Source: [Phialemoniopsis] sp. UDSM-2020
Lineage: Eukaryota; Ascomycota; Sordariomycetes; Thyridiales; Thyridiaceae
Assembly: GCA_018873225.1 (NCBI GenBank)
Contig: JAEILZ010000003.1
Span: 1,798,001 to 1,862,000 of the forward strand
DNA length: 64,000 nucleotides
Reading direction: 5' to 3'
Shown here: positions 10,497 to 25,421 of the stretch, piece by piece
Layout: each line of letters opens with the position of its first letter
How positions within the stretch are numbered: the first letter of the stretch is position 1
Translations under genes and position numbers: made by a program
The notes under the pieces: model-generated
The model's input: only the letters and a program-made list of their open reading frames with translations
What the model was told of the DNA's origin: nothing
The model's database searches: none

Positions 10497-11768
10497 ATGG
10501 GCGGTCCTCGGTGTCGCAACTTGTGGGCACTTCGGAAGGGCTTTCAGGCCCAGGTGACCTGTCGGTCCGCGCACAGCCGAGCCACTGAATACCTTCAGAT
10601 GCATGATCCAGACCTTACAGAATCACAAAGGACTGTCCGGGAAGCTGTCGCCAAGATTTGTTCCGACTTTCCAGACGAGTACTGGGCCAAGCAGGAGGAG
10701 TCTAAGAAGTTCCCCACGCAGTTGTACGATGCGCTCGCAAAGGATGGCTGGCTTGGGATCTGCATGCCTTCTAAATACGGCGGCTCTGAGCTGGGGATCG
10801 CCGAGGCTGCGATTATGATGCAGACCATATCGGAATCTGGAGGCGGCATGACTGCTGCCTCGTCTGTGCATATGAACATCTTTGGTCTCGAGCCGGTGGT
10901 CAAGTTCGGGTCGGAAGAGCAAAGAGAGAAGTTTCTAGTACCTCTTATCGCGGGCAAGGAGAGGGCCTGTTTTGGCGTCACCGAACCAAACACCGGGCTT
11001 GATACACTCCGACTACAGACTCGTGCAGTTCGCGACGGCGATGACTACTTGGTCACCGGGTCCAAGATTTGGATATCTACAGCACAAAATGCCCAAAAGA
11101 TCCTACTCCTGGCCAGGACAACGCCCCTCGAGAAAGTCAGCAAACCATCTCAAGGACTTTCTCTCTTCTATACCGACTTAGACCCGAAGGTTGTCGAGAT
11201 CACCGAGATCCCCAAGATGGGCCGAGCCGCAGTGGATACGAACATGCTATTTTATAACGACTGGCGTATTCCAGCTGCCCACCGCATCGGCGCCGAGAAC
11301 GAAGGATTCAAGATGATCATGCACGGCATGAACGCCGAAAGGATCCTCATCGGCGCAGAGGCCCTGGGTCTGGGCTATGCGGCTCTCCGGAGGGCGGCCG
11401 TCTATGCTGGCGAGCGGAACGTTTTTGGCCGGCCCATTGGCCAGAACCAGGCTATCCAGCATCCTCTGGCGGACAGTTGGATGCAACTGGAAGCAGCGCG
11501 GCTGATGATCTACCAGGCGGCCAAGATGTACGATCAGGGATATCAAGCGGGCGAGTACGCCAATGCTGGGAAGTACTTGGCTGCAGAGGCGGCGTTCCGG
11601 GCGTGTGAGAGGGCGGTCATGTGTCATGGTGGAATGGGCTACGCGAAGGAGTATCACGTTGAGAGATATCTTCGCGAGGTCTTCATACCGCGGCTGGCCC
11701 CTGTCAGCCGCGAGATGATTTGCAATTACATTGGCGAGCGGGTTCTTGGGTTGCCAAAATCGTATTAG
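10497..11768 (+). CDS. acyl-CoA dehydrogenase, probably mitochondrial
   Basis: This is an FAD enzyme that oxidises an acyl-CoA to the 2-enoyl-CoA. It is a single exon of 423 codons. The first 30 residues (MGGPRCRNLWALRKGF) are Arg-rich without acids, like a mitochondrial leader, and the dehydrogenase N-domain begins at about residue 36. FAD and substrate motifs are visible (CFGVTEPNTGLDT, KIWISTAQNA, FGRPIGQNQAIQHPLAD, CHGGMGYAKEYHVERYLRE). The usual late catalytic Glu in an EGT motif is absent: the sequence there is RLAPVSRE. A Glu at about residue 281 (NAERILI) aligns with the base used by isovaleryl-CoA dehydrogenase. The gene is divergent from the CoA-transferase. The substrate is not known. 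Confidence 0.9.
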   Translation: MGGPRCRNLWALRKGFQAQVTCRSAHSRATEYLQMHDPDLTESQRTVREAVAKICSDFPDEYWAKQEESKKFPTQLYDALAKDGWLGICMPSKYGGSELGIAEAAIMMQTISESGGGMTAASSVHMNIFGLEPVVKFGSEEQREKFLVPLIAGKERACFGVTEPNTGLDTLRLQTRAVRDGDDYLVTGSKIWISTAQNAQKILLLARTTPLEKVSKPSQGLSLFYTDLDPKVVEITEIPKMGRAAVDTNMLFYNDWRIPAAHRIGAENEGFKMIMHGMNAERILIGAEALGLGYAALRRAAVYAGERNVFGRPIGQNQAIQHPLADSWMQLEAARLMIYQAAKMYDQGYQAGEYANAGKYLAAEAAFRACERAVMCHGGMGYAKEYHVERYLREVFIPRLAPVSREMICNYIGERVLGLPKSY

Positions 11769-12021
11769 AAGCTCATAGATTCAACGTCACGCAATGATGT
11801 TCCACGTGCACGTGTGTTTCGTGCAATTAATCCCGAGTGCCGTCGCTACACAATGCATAACCCAATCAATGTGTCGTTCGAGTTCGACAAGAGCGGGGTT
11901 GGGTGCATCTGCACCCCGCTGCCGTCTTGCTTCTCAGGCTTTTTCCATTCTGCAAAGCCAGAATACGGTACTTCGATCTATTGTCTGTTACAGGGCGGGC
12001 GCCTGAAGAGAAAGAAACAAG

Positions 12022-16049
<4,028 letters not shown>

Positions 16050-16073
16050 CAAAGTCCCATTGCTTTCTCAATT

Positions 16074-16289
16074 ATGAATCTCCTCAAATCGTCATTGGAC
16101 GCGGCAACAGGTGCGCGGACAAAGCCAGGCACAAAGCCAGGCAAGATTGCGGAATATAGCCAGGGCGACTCATCAGCAACCTATCACATCTCAGACCTGC
16201 CGCGCCGTTGGCAAGATGTTAAACTATATGAAATAGATGAAATTCCAAGTCTGGGTAGCTTTAAAGAGTGGGAAATGGACTACATATAA
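16074..16289 (+). other. short open frame downstream of the kinase
   Basis: A 71-codon frame begins MNLLKSSLDAATGARTKPG and ends EWEMDYI just past the kinase stop. It has a tandem KPGT/KPGK stretch made by a 12-bp DNA repeat. It may be a leftover C-terminal tail of the fusion gene, or chance. No domain is recognised. Confidence 0.25.
16119..16142. repeat. 12-bp tandem repeat
   Basis: The 12 bases acaaagccaggc occur twice in perfect tandem just downstream of the kinase. Confidence 0.7.
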
Positions 16290-16498
16290 ATAAAGCAGTG
16301 TGCAATAATGGTATTAGCCTCCTCTATTTGTAGGTATTGTGCCCCCCGATTTGGACCAACGTCCTTCTCGTTGAATCTCTCCAGGGTGTTATCACAGCAG
16401 AAAACAATGTCACCAGCTTCTAGCACTGCACTTTAACTTGAAGTTCTTATGTATTCTGGGCTATAGTCTGTTTAGCCCGGATGACCACTTGCCGCTAT
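16290..16498. other. intergenic, convergent gene ends
   Basis: Between the kinase region and the GABA transaminase stop. AT-rich probable 3' UTRs; nothing else seen. Confidence 0.5.
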
Positions 16499-17976
16499 TT
16501 AGATGGCGTTGATGATCTTCTCCAACGCATCAATAAGGATGTCCGTGTGCTTCTCCTCGAAGATGAGCATGGGCCTCAAGCGCACTCCGTTTGCACCGCA
16601 GCCTCCAATGTTGATGCCCATCTCCTTGGACTTCTTGAGGAAAGCGTCCCGCTTGGGACTGTCGAATGCAATGAATGTCCCCCTGTCCTTGCCTCGCAGG
16701 TTCGTGACGTCTTGGGGATACTTCTTTGCCAAGGCCTCCAGCTTGCCGTAGAGGTACTTGCCCACCCTAGCGGTCTGGTTGACCAGGTCCAGCCTCTCGA
16801 TCTCATCGATGATGCCCCGGAAGAGAATGGCACGGGCCGGGTCGCCCATCCAGGTGTTGAACTGGCGCCACGCCTTGTTAGGTCGCAGGTCCGGGTTGCC
16901 GTAGTAGTAGCCGGCAGTTTGTGCCTTCTTCGAGAAGGTGACCATATCAGGCGGCGAGTCGGCAGGCAGATTCCAGTGCTCGTGAGCCCAGAACTTGCCC
17001 GTGGATCCAACACCGGTCTGGACCTCGTCCGCAATGAGGAGGACGTTGTGCTTCTTGGTCAGAGCTCGGAGCTTCTGGAAGTAGGCTGGGGAAGCGTGGT
17101 TGTCGCCACCCTCGGCCTGAATGGGCTCAACAATGACAGCGACGGGAGGCAGGTGCCAAGTCTTGATCAACTTCTCCACCTTATCGAGCGAAGCCTGCTC
17201 AGTGGCCGCGTTCTCTGCTTCATGCTTCTCCAGAGGGTACTTGAGCTGCGGGAAGGTAGCCTGTGGCCAGTCGAAGGCAGGAATGTCGAGCTTGTGGATC
17301 GGCTTGCTGCGTGTGCAAGACAGCGAACCAAACAAACGCCCGTGGAAGGAATTCTTGAAGCTGAGAATGCTCAGCTGAGGGGAGCCGGGCAGCTTGTTGT
17401 CCATGCAAGACGCGATCTCCTCCTCGGTGAAGTCGACGTCGGGCCCGCCACGCTCACACTGCCGCCGGTACATAAAGGCGGCCTTGAAAGCCATCTCGTT
17501 AGCGTCTGATCCAGCCATTGCGGTGAAGACCTTGTCCAAGCCTTTCGGCGCGACCTTCAGTATTCCGGTGGAGATGACCTCGGCCCAGCTGTGCGACGGG
17601 AAGGCGCCAAGAGTCGGTCGGTTCACGAGGGCATCGATCATCTCAGGGCTCGAGGCTGTCTTAATCAGGGCAGGGTTGTTGTAGCCCAGTGGAATGGATG
17701 CGATCTGGGAGAAGCTGCATCATTTGTTAGAGAGCTTCGTCGCTGAAGTGGAGAACGGCGCTTTCGCATTTGAGTTTCTTACACATCCAGCAGAGTGTTG
17801 CCATCTGGGTCGACCAGGTAGTTGCCGAAGCTCTTGGTGTAGTCACCGACCATAAAGGCATTGCGGTTGTCGAACACCTCGTGGATCTTCTCCAGCGCCT
17901 TCTTGGACTCCGGACCCGGGAAACCGGTCTTGACGGAGGGCCCGGCGGGCTCGCTGGTCGGCAGTACGGGGGACAT
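16499..17976 (-). CDS. gatA: 4-aminobutyrate (GABA) aminotransferase
   Basis: This PLP enzyme converts GABA and 2-oxoglutarate to succinic semialdehyde and glutamate. It has two exons (17976-17783 and 17714-16499) giving 469 residues, the normal length of fungal GABA transaminases. It begins MSPVLPTSEPAGPSVKTG with no clear mitochondrial leader. Class III aminotransferase landmarks are present: GDYTKSFGNYLVDPDGN, LGYNNPAL, a glycine-rich AMAGSDANE turn, NSFHGRLFGS, IVEPIQAEGG, LLIADEVQTGVG with the PLP-binding Asp, and TFSKKAQ with the Schiff-base Lys. Its product is the substrate of the succinate-semialdehyde dehydrogenase at 34.3 kb, and its substrate is the expected product of the LamA/LamB system at 33-42 kb. 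In Aspergillus nidulans gatA and the lam genes share the regulator AmdR. Confidence 0.95.
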
Positions 17977-18866
17977 TTTGGTTTGTGTCCGTCCGATAGA
18001 TCGTAGCTCGATGGTTCGTCGCGATACACGATCTCAGAGATAAGACAGTAACTAAGATGCTACTTGACTAGGATACCACGAAGCGCGCTGACCCAAGCAC
18101 ACCCGGGTGCAGGGGCTTTTATCGTTGACCAAAGACATGTCGCACAACAGGTATTCACAGCCGATGAACGGCTTTCAATTCTGCTATGGTCCATGAGTCA
18201 AATGCACATGGCAAATACATTCGCGATCCATCGTCGGCTCAAGCTACGCAAATTCCGACATCTCCACATGATACCGTGAGGGGAAGGTCCAGGCTATTAG
18301 CTCGTCTCATCTCAGTAGGCCGTCTCGGACTTCCCGATCGGGGCTGATCTCAAGTATCGAAAGGTGGGTTTGGGGGCCACTTAGACGATGGATTTTCCTA
18401 CCAGCGTGCGGGGTATGATTTCTAGCAATCCACAAGACGCTCCAAGTGCGTGTCAAAAAGGTTCACGGTTTTGGAACAATCTCTACCCAAGTTACTAACA
18501 GACTGAAGGATCCATATGCCCTTAGGTAGTGGGATAATCCTGGATGATTAGTTATGGGGTGAGGTATATCGATAAGGCAAATTGTCAATTGTTCTGTCAC
18601 CCACTTGCGCTTCTGGAGATAGGGAGAAGATAGAGCTTGGGAGACTAGGCCTGTGCTAGTTGGCACGCGGTTAAGATAGCGGGTGAACGCGATTACGTAT
18701 CGAAATCAGCCTAGGGAACCTTTACCCTGCGAGTGGGACCAGGGCGGCGATGTAAACCAAGTCTCCTTCTTCGTTGATCTGGGCCTGTCAATTGTGCGCT
18801 ACGATTGTCCAAAAGCGGACATTCGACAAGCCTGCCCCAACTCGAATCAACAAACCATCATGACTG
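17977..18866. other. intergenic: promoters of GABA transaminase and a Zn2Cys6 regulator
   Basis: About 890 bases between divergent gene starts. No convincing coding frame. It must contain the promoters of both genes; I could not pick out a certain TATA box or regulator site. Confidence 0.55.
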
Positions 18867-21043
18867 ATGGATCTGAGTAATGTTGCGTCAAGATCGCGTT
18901 TCGGTCAGTCCTGGATGCCTCGTTGTGAAGTCAATGCAATTACCCTTGCATGTACTGAATGTGAATAGGTTGCATGACTTGCCGTCGCAAGCATCGCAAA
19001 TGTGACGAGCAACGGCCTGTGTGTACACCGTGCAAGACCCGGGGCTTGGAGTGTGGATATCAGGTGACCCTGAAATGGGCAGACTCGCACAGCATCAACA
19101 CCTTCGATGCCTCTCTACGTCAAAGAGAGAAGCGCGCCCGGCGTGCAGCGACCAACTCTGGCTCGCGGATGCCCGCAACTTCCCCAGAGGTCTCAACAAA
19201 TACCTCTCACAGTGGTGACAGGCGGGATCCACTCCAGTCGGAGCGCGAGTCCCCTTCTATAGCTGCCTCTCAACATCCGCGAGATGCAAGGGCTGAGGCA
19301 TCGACAGCTTTATTCACTGGCGAAGAAGCTAGTCAAGGACTGATAGGCTTCTCTCCTTCAGACCTCGGACAGAGCTCATCTAGCATATTGACAAATTCTG
19401 GAATATCCCCTCTCGACGAAGTCAGGTGGCTTGAGCTTCGGAGCCTCGATCGTCAAAATGATGCTCGAGGACTCGACCTTTTCCAACACAACGGGTACCC
19501 TCAAGGACAAAGCGAGGCCTTTGACAACGGCGACATCGATCTTGGTGATTGTGACAATGAAGTATCACCCCAAGGATCTGGAAACTTGCAGTCATGTCAG
19601 ATAGGCCTGAGCCCTGCGGACTCCGAGCCTTGGGTCATCAACAGCATAATGAGCACAGTTTTGTCTCAGCTGTTTCTGGATCCGGGGGATGAGATTGCCT
19701 TCTACTATTGTATGTATATGTTGACCTACAAAGACACTTCAAGTCAATGCTAATGACATATTGTGCTAGACTTCAAAAGGGTATGTGGCTGTATACCAGC
19801 GTATGATGGCCCTGAGAACCCGTGGAGGAGACTGGCTCTCGTATCCCTCTCGTACCCAGTCCTTTTACATGGGATTCTCTCCGTTTCAACCAGCCATATG
19901 CACAACTACGGGCGTAGCAGCGAAGCGCTGGTATCTTCGAGGCAGGCTCGAGCGCTTAAGTCGTTAAGATCCGCTCTTGGGTCTCTGGTCGGCAACAAGA
20001 AGCAAGTGGACACAGTAGACGACGACTTGAGACCGTTCGTAGATGGGAGCGGAATCTTCTCTGTGCTGCCGGCGAGGCTGATCGCCCTCGCTGCGGTCAT
20101 GATGCAAACATCCTCCGTCTTGATGACAGGCATTGGTAACGTCGAAGTGCATATGAGGTGTGCTCTCGAGTTTATGAGGGATCTAGGCTACCTCTACCGA
20201 CCCGCCAACCCAGTCTTTGGGCGACTATTTGTCCACCGCTTTGCTATGGTCGACGTCGTGCTCGCACACCTTCGGTTCCGACGTCCTCTCGCACCCTTGG
20301 ACTTCTTCATGTACAACGACAATGAGCAGATTGATCATCAAGAGCCCTCGTTTAGGGAAATGCATGCTTGCCCGCAACGCGTTATGGCATTTCTAGCACA
20401 GATCTCTTGGCTCAGCGCAGAGCTTAGTGACGCCGAAGATAACATCGAGGCTCGCCATGCCGAGATCCAGGCCAAGGCGTACGGGCTGGAAACGGAGATG
20501 CGCGTCTGGGGTCACAAATACTATGATGCCGTCGTCCAGGGCAACATCTCGAGCAGCTCGATGCAAATCGATTCGGGGACGACCAGAACGTCCTCGAATA
20601 ACTCCACGAACCAGCAAAAGGCCGCACTTGATATCATCTGCGAGTGCTTCTACTGGACTGCACACATCTTACTACTGCGGAGGGTCTTTTTGGATCCGAC
20701 CAAATCCGCCCGCGTACAGCTGATTCGGAGACACGTCTTTCGCCTTATGGACAGCTTACAGCCCGGCTGCGGCCCAGACTCTTCTTTGCCGTTCCCATTC
20801 TACATGGCGGCTCGGGAAGCTGTGTCTCTGGAAGACCGTGACTGGGTCAGACAAAAGCATATGGCCATGATGGAGATCTATCGTGACTGCTCCAGGGAAT
20901 ACTTTATGGCTTCCACCGAGAAGATTTGGGAGAAGGCAGCCGGGTCGGATGGTCGAGTGACCGAGGGTATGCCTTGGACTGAGAATTCATACGAAGGCTT
21001 CATCAGGAAGACCGACAGAGAGGCTTCGTACTTTATGTTTTAA
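18867..21043 (+). CDS. Zn2Cys6 transcription factor (Fungal_trans_2 type)
   Basis: This regulator has 683 residues in three exons: 18867-18903, 18969-19709 and 19770-21043. The first exon is only 37 bases. I chose it because it supplies an ATG (MDLSNVASRSRF) and splices in frame to restore the full zinc cluster GCMTCRRKHRKC, whose first cysteine would be lost if translation began at the ATG at 18974. The cluster continues DEQRPVCTPCKTRGLECGY. The C-terminal part has the pattern of the Fungal_trans_2 family (NPWRRLALVSLSYPVLLHGIL, MRCALEFMRDLGYLYRP). It is divergent from GABA transaminase and upstream of a 2-oxoglutarate oxygenase, so a role in GABA or lactam use is plausible. Confidence 0.9.
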
Positions 21044-21681
21044 GACGATATGATAATGCTACCAATGTACACTAATGCTTGCCATATCTGCCATCCCCTT
21101 GGTCACCCCCCGAGTTGTAGACATATGACGTGACCAAACACGACCGGAAAACAGATCGAGGAGCAAGCTGTGCCTTCGTCGGGACTTGCACCCGTGCCAA
21201 GTCAGTGACTTCCAGTCGCCTTCAGAGGGCTCGAGAACTCGGATGGACAACCGACACGCCCCCGCATGACTCCATGTTTGATGATCTTGGTTGTGGAGAA
21301 ACCTGCCCATTATCTCTGGAAAACAAGGAAATGCGTAGAGGCTCCACATCAGCTTCTGCGCCTTTATTTAGCTCAGAGTGTTGACGCTAAACCCAAGATG
21401 TAGTTTCGTCACGCGTACCCCCGATAGGGAATTAATTGGCTTGAAGCTCCAAGATCGAGATAAGATTAGTCTCGCGTCTCCGACGCATCAGGTGAGCAGC
21501 GTTCTGAGGCCCAGTGGGTGGGTATTTCCCCATGTTTCCTCACTCCACGTCACCGGAAGCACGAACCGGTTATCTGTCTGATTATCAGATGGAAGCATTG
21601 GATTTATACGGGATCATTCACTGAGACGTTGCGTGGCCGAGACTAGTTTACAATTGACCACATTGATAGCACGCCTACGAC
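21044..21681. other. intergenic region
   Basis: About 640 bases with no supported gene. Short frames on both strands lack domains. The right end is the promoter of the oxygenase gene. Confidence 0.55.
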
Positions 21682-23004
21682 ATGAGAGTTTCAGCGCGAT
21701 ATCTTTGCCACACAAGACCGTTATACCGTTCGTTCCTCAATCCACGCCAGCAAGCTTGTAAATCGCGGTACAGTATAGCAGCCATGCCTTCAACCGGACT
21801 GCCCATCGTCGATTTCTCCGCCTTCCGTCAGGGCAAGGCAGAGGAGAGGAAACAGACGGCAAACCAAGTCGTTGATGCATTCAAGACCTACGGTTTCGTC
21901 TACCTCACGAATCACGGCATACCAAAGGACCGCGTCCAGTCTCTCTTCGACTGGGTACGTGAAAAGACTGATACTCTCTACTTGTGGCTTGACACTTACA
22001 CTATATTCCCAGAGCAAAAAGTTCTTCAACCTACCTGAAGAGGTGAGGACAAGCCCAGCCGTCATCAGGCCGGAAGTCGTACCGGGAGTATCACAACCCA
22101 TCAATCGTGGCTATGCTCCTGTGGGAAGGGAAAAGCTATCACAAAACCTCGACGACAAGGGCCTCGAGTCCTTACGCCAAGTGCCAGATGCAAAGGACAT
22201 GTTCGAAATGGGACCGAAGGACGGAGCCGGCCAGGCTCGTGAGCCGAATCGCTACCCACCGAAGGATGTCTTCCCAGGGTTCGAAAACTTCACGCAGGAT
22301 TTCTTTGGAGAAGCTCACGAACTAGGCATGGATATCCTCCGCTCGGTGGCCATTGGTCTAGCCTTGGAAGAGAACTACTTTGCAGCGTATCACGAAGACG
22401 CAGACCATTTGTTCCGTCTTATCAGGTATCCAGCTGTAGAACGAGCTGCTATTAGAGCAGGCACGACTGCGCGAACAACCCCACATACCGACTACGGCTC
22501 CATCACTATCTTGTTCCAAGACAATGTCGGGGGTTTGGAGGTTGAGAATCCGGCTAAGCCAGGAACGTATAGTAAGTTGAACTTCATTGTTTCGTTTTGC
22601 TCGAGGTCATCGGAATCTGTAGCTAATTCCAATTCCCTCATCAGTCAGCGCAACTCCAGTAGAGGGCTCGGTTATTGTCAATATCGGTGACTTCCTCATG
22701 AGATGGTACAGTCCCCACTTCCAAACAGTCAACCTTGAACAAACCTCTAATCTAAAACAGGAGCAACGACAATCTGAAGTCCAATCTTCACCGGGTGGTT
22801 GAGCCCCCTGCGGAAAAGGACCTACCCGACGGCAAGGAGCTTACTAAGGAGAGGTTCTCAATTCCTTTCTTCGTGCAAGCTGATCGTGACAAGACTGTCA
22901 CCTGCGCCAAAGAACTGGAAGGCGAGACTGGACCTAAATACTCTCCCGTCACGGCAGGAGAGTATCTCCGCATGCGGGTCAATGCGGCCTTCAAGACATT
23001 CTAG
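21682..23004 (+). CDS. Fe(II)/2-oxoglutarate-dependent oxygenase (isopenicillin-N-synthase-like)
   Basis: This is a soluble non-haem iron oxygenase with an N-terminal DIOX_N domain (LPIVDFSAF, FKTYGFVYLTNHGIP) and a 2OG-FeII core. Four exons: 21682-21954, 22013-22571, 22645 to about 22703, and about 22761-23004. Iron ligands are HTD in TPHTDYGSITILFQD and the distal His in SNLHRVVEPP; the 2OG-binding Arg is in ERFSIPFF. The start is uncertain: the ATG at 21682 adds an Arg-rich, acid-poor leader (MRVSARYLCHTR) that could target mitochondria, while the ATG at 21784 (MPSTGLPIVDF, better context) gives the usual cytosolic form. The substrate is unknown. Confidence 0.88.
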
Positions 23005-23293
23005 GTCAAAGGCTCGTCTATGAGGACTTTTGATCAGACCTAGCTTGCTAGGCTACATAATCATGGTAGGAGATTGAGTCTCTAGAGCAACCACAAGTTC
23101 CTGGACAATATCTCTGCACGAGCCTAGTTTCCCTGAAGAAGATTGTTCTATAAGATAGATTTAGTTTCACAAATCATTTACGAGGCTATGTACTGTTTCT
23201 CTTGACACCTTTCAGGTCCACATAGCCTTGACACTCGCAAGTGGAGAGCTCGTCTTAAATGCGCCGGCTCTCCTCAAGTCGGAGCGGTAGACA

Positions 23294-24927
23294 TCAGTTC
23301 AAGACCTTGTCGGCTGGCAGCTGATCATCGCTGGTCTGCGCATCAGGACGCCTGACACCAACGTGCTCTATGCCAACCTGCTTTACCACCAAGTACGCGG
23401 GGATGATTGCTAGTCCCCAAAGCCCAAAGTTGATGCCCAGAGCTGTGATAAGCTACTTATGCATTAGTTTATTGTTCAAGAGAACGGGGTAGACAAGGCT
23501 TACCGGTGTGGAAGTGGAGCTGATTCCAGAGGAGATGCACTGTCCTGCACTCTCCAGCGCTCTGATCGAGCTCGTGAGGCGGGTAACGTCGGCAGGCTCC
23601 TTTGCAAGGTTTCCCACAAGCCAGTATCCAAAGTTGTAAGTCAGTGCCCAGTTGACCTGCCACATAATGTACAAGGCCCATCCGCGGCCAAAGCCGGAGT
23701 CATCCCAGTCGAGCGCGGGCTTGTGTTCTGAGTAGCCCTTTTGTACGATGGTACCCCAAATCCAGCAACCGCCAATAAGAGCCATCATAAATATGTAGGC
23801 AATCCTTGCGCGGTTGGTAAGGGAAAGCCGAGTCCAGTCCAAGAATGTGCCCATGAGTAGTGTTGCGACGATTTGGGCCAAGGCGGAGATGAGTGACGCA
23901 AGAGCGCGAGCTCGGACGGAGAAGTAAAGCGAGAGGTACGATCCAATGTATGGCAGACTCCAGTTGATGTAGATGAAGAGAGGTGTCCTAGTAAATATTA
24001 GCAGGTGGACGACAGTCAGCCAAGGTATGTACATGTTGCATACAAGAGGAGAAGCTCTTTGCGCAACATGAGTCGCCCAAGTGCCTTCAGCTCGGCCACA
24101 TCAGAGATACGCTCGGTGAGTTGCACGCGCGTTCCATCACGACGGCGTACTTTCTCCGGAGGCGACAACAAGAAAGCAACTGCGGGACCGATGCATTCTG
24201 CTTCTGTTAGTCTTCACCCTAGTGCTTAGGAGGACAGGTGACAATACTTACGAAGCACCACAAAGACAATGTACGTCCTCCAGTCCAGCTTGCCAGTACT
24301 CTTCCCGTGCACGTTGAATGCCAAGTTGATGATGCCGCCCAGGATACCGCCGCCGTTTCGGTAGCAAAGCCAGTATGCCAGATATTTGCCGCGTGTTTCG
24401 GGTGCAGGATAGCTCAGCATGATCGCGCCCTCGGCTGCCCAGAACAGGCCAGCGGTGATGCCACAAGCAGCCGAGCCGAGATATATAAACCATTGGTTCC
24501 CGTATCGGTTGTTCGTGTAGAGGGCAGCGGAGTAGACGACATAGCCAGTTGTTCCGAAGACCAATGTGGCCTTGAGCCCGAAGCGATTTGCGACAATGCT
24601 TCCGGTAAGGCAGGTAACGGTCATGAGGGAGAAGAGTAATGCATTGCCGGCCCTATATTACACATCTGTCAAAGAGTGTCCTGCGGATAATTGAAGCTTC
24701 AATTGGCGCACTTACATGACAAGGAAAGGTGTCTGTTGACCTCCTGCACCGACCGAGTTCATCGCGTTCCAAAGACCAGGAGCTGCGAACGCGGAAATCC
24801 CGACAATGGTCGCCTGAAAGAAGACGCCTCTGAACCAGCTGTACTTCTGTTGGGTTTGCGCATCATCATCGGCTTGGTAGCCCACCACCGGGTCAGCCTT
24901 GCCGGCTTCAACATTTGGGTTCGCCAT
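23294..24927 (-). CDS. UNC93-type major facilitator membrane protein
   Basis: This is a polytopic membrane protein of the MFS/UNC93-like group, with about ten or more hydrophobic segments. It reads leftward from the ATG at 24927 (MANPNVEAGKADPV) over about five exons to a stop at 23294-23296. Typical features are an early SWFRGVFFQATIVG segment, GLWNAMNSVGAGG, NRFGLKATLVFG, a GLFWAAEGAIMLSYP helix, GKYLAYWLCYRNGG, and the charged loop LLSPPEKVRRRDGT. The cytosolic tail ends DDQLPADKVLN. Fungal members of this family are usually annotated only as transporters of unknown substrate. It is divergent from a TauD-type dioxygenase, and each side has a TATA-like box. Confidence 0.85.
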
Positions 24928-25002
24928 TTTAGGTACGGTATTCGGTCACGACGCGCTCGACTAATTCTGACACTTCCCGCAGCTGACTGCAGATCAGCCC
25001 TG

Positions 25003-25010
25003 TTTATATT
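25003..25010 (-). promoter_or_regulatory. TATA-like box of the UNC93-type gene
   Basis: AATATAAA on the minus strand, 76 bases before the ATG at 24927. Confidence 0.5.
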
Positions 25011-25225
25011 CTCTATTTCTTTTCGGAGTCGAGCATCTTGCCGCGGGTAGTTGCGAAGACGGGTCCACCACCTAAGCAACTAGACGCGATTGCGCGATCC
25101 TGAAGCCGCTTCCGGAACGACATGGTCGGCTTGTTCAAAGTCTGCTATCGCAAGTTTTTCTGAACCCTTGCGGTTTTTGCAACACTAGATTGACGACTAG
25201 TCTTGATATTATACGTCTGAACGGG

Positions 25226-25232
25226 TATAAAA
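25226..25232 (+). promoter_or_regulatory. TATA-like box of the TauD gene
   Basis: TATAAAA within gggtataaaacgg, about 195 bases before the ATG at 25422. Confidence 0.5.
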
Positions 25233-25421
25233 CGGCGATGTCGGACATCACGTCTTATTCAAGTGTATGGTATACAGCGACTAGACGGGCACGTCATCGC
25301 GACTCCACTATCACGTCTTCTGACAACCGAGACTGTCAACTAATAGAAGCCATAGAAAACAGCCCTACGCCGTCGATCTGTGAAAGTCTAATGTGCAATT
25401 GACCTATGGCCTGCAGCCAAA

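Larger units (their letters stand above)
24928..25421. promoter_or_regulatory. bidirectional promoter, UNC93 gene and TauD dioxygenase
   Basis: A 494-base divergent promoter with a TATA-like box for each direction, listed separately. No coding frame is supported inside it. Confidence 0.6.

Noticed and set aside
16481..17509. 342-codon plus-strand frame opposite GABA transaminase
   Set aside because: It is the antisense shadow of a strongly recognised gene; its Leu/Val-rich composition reflects the complementary codons.
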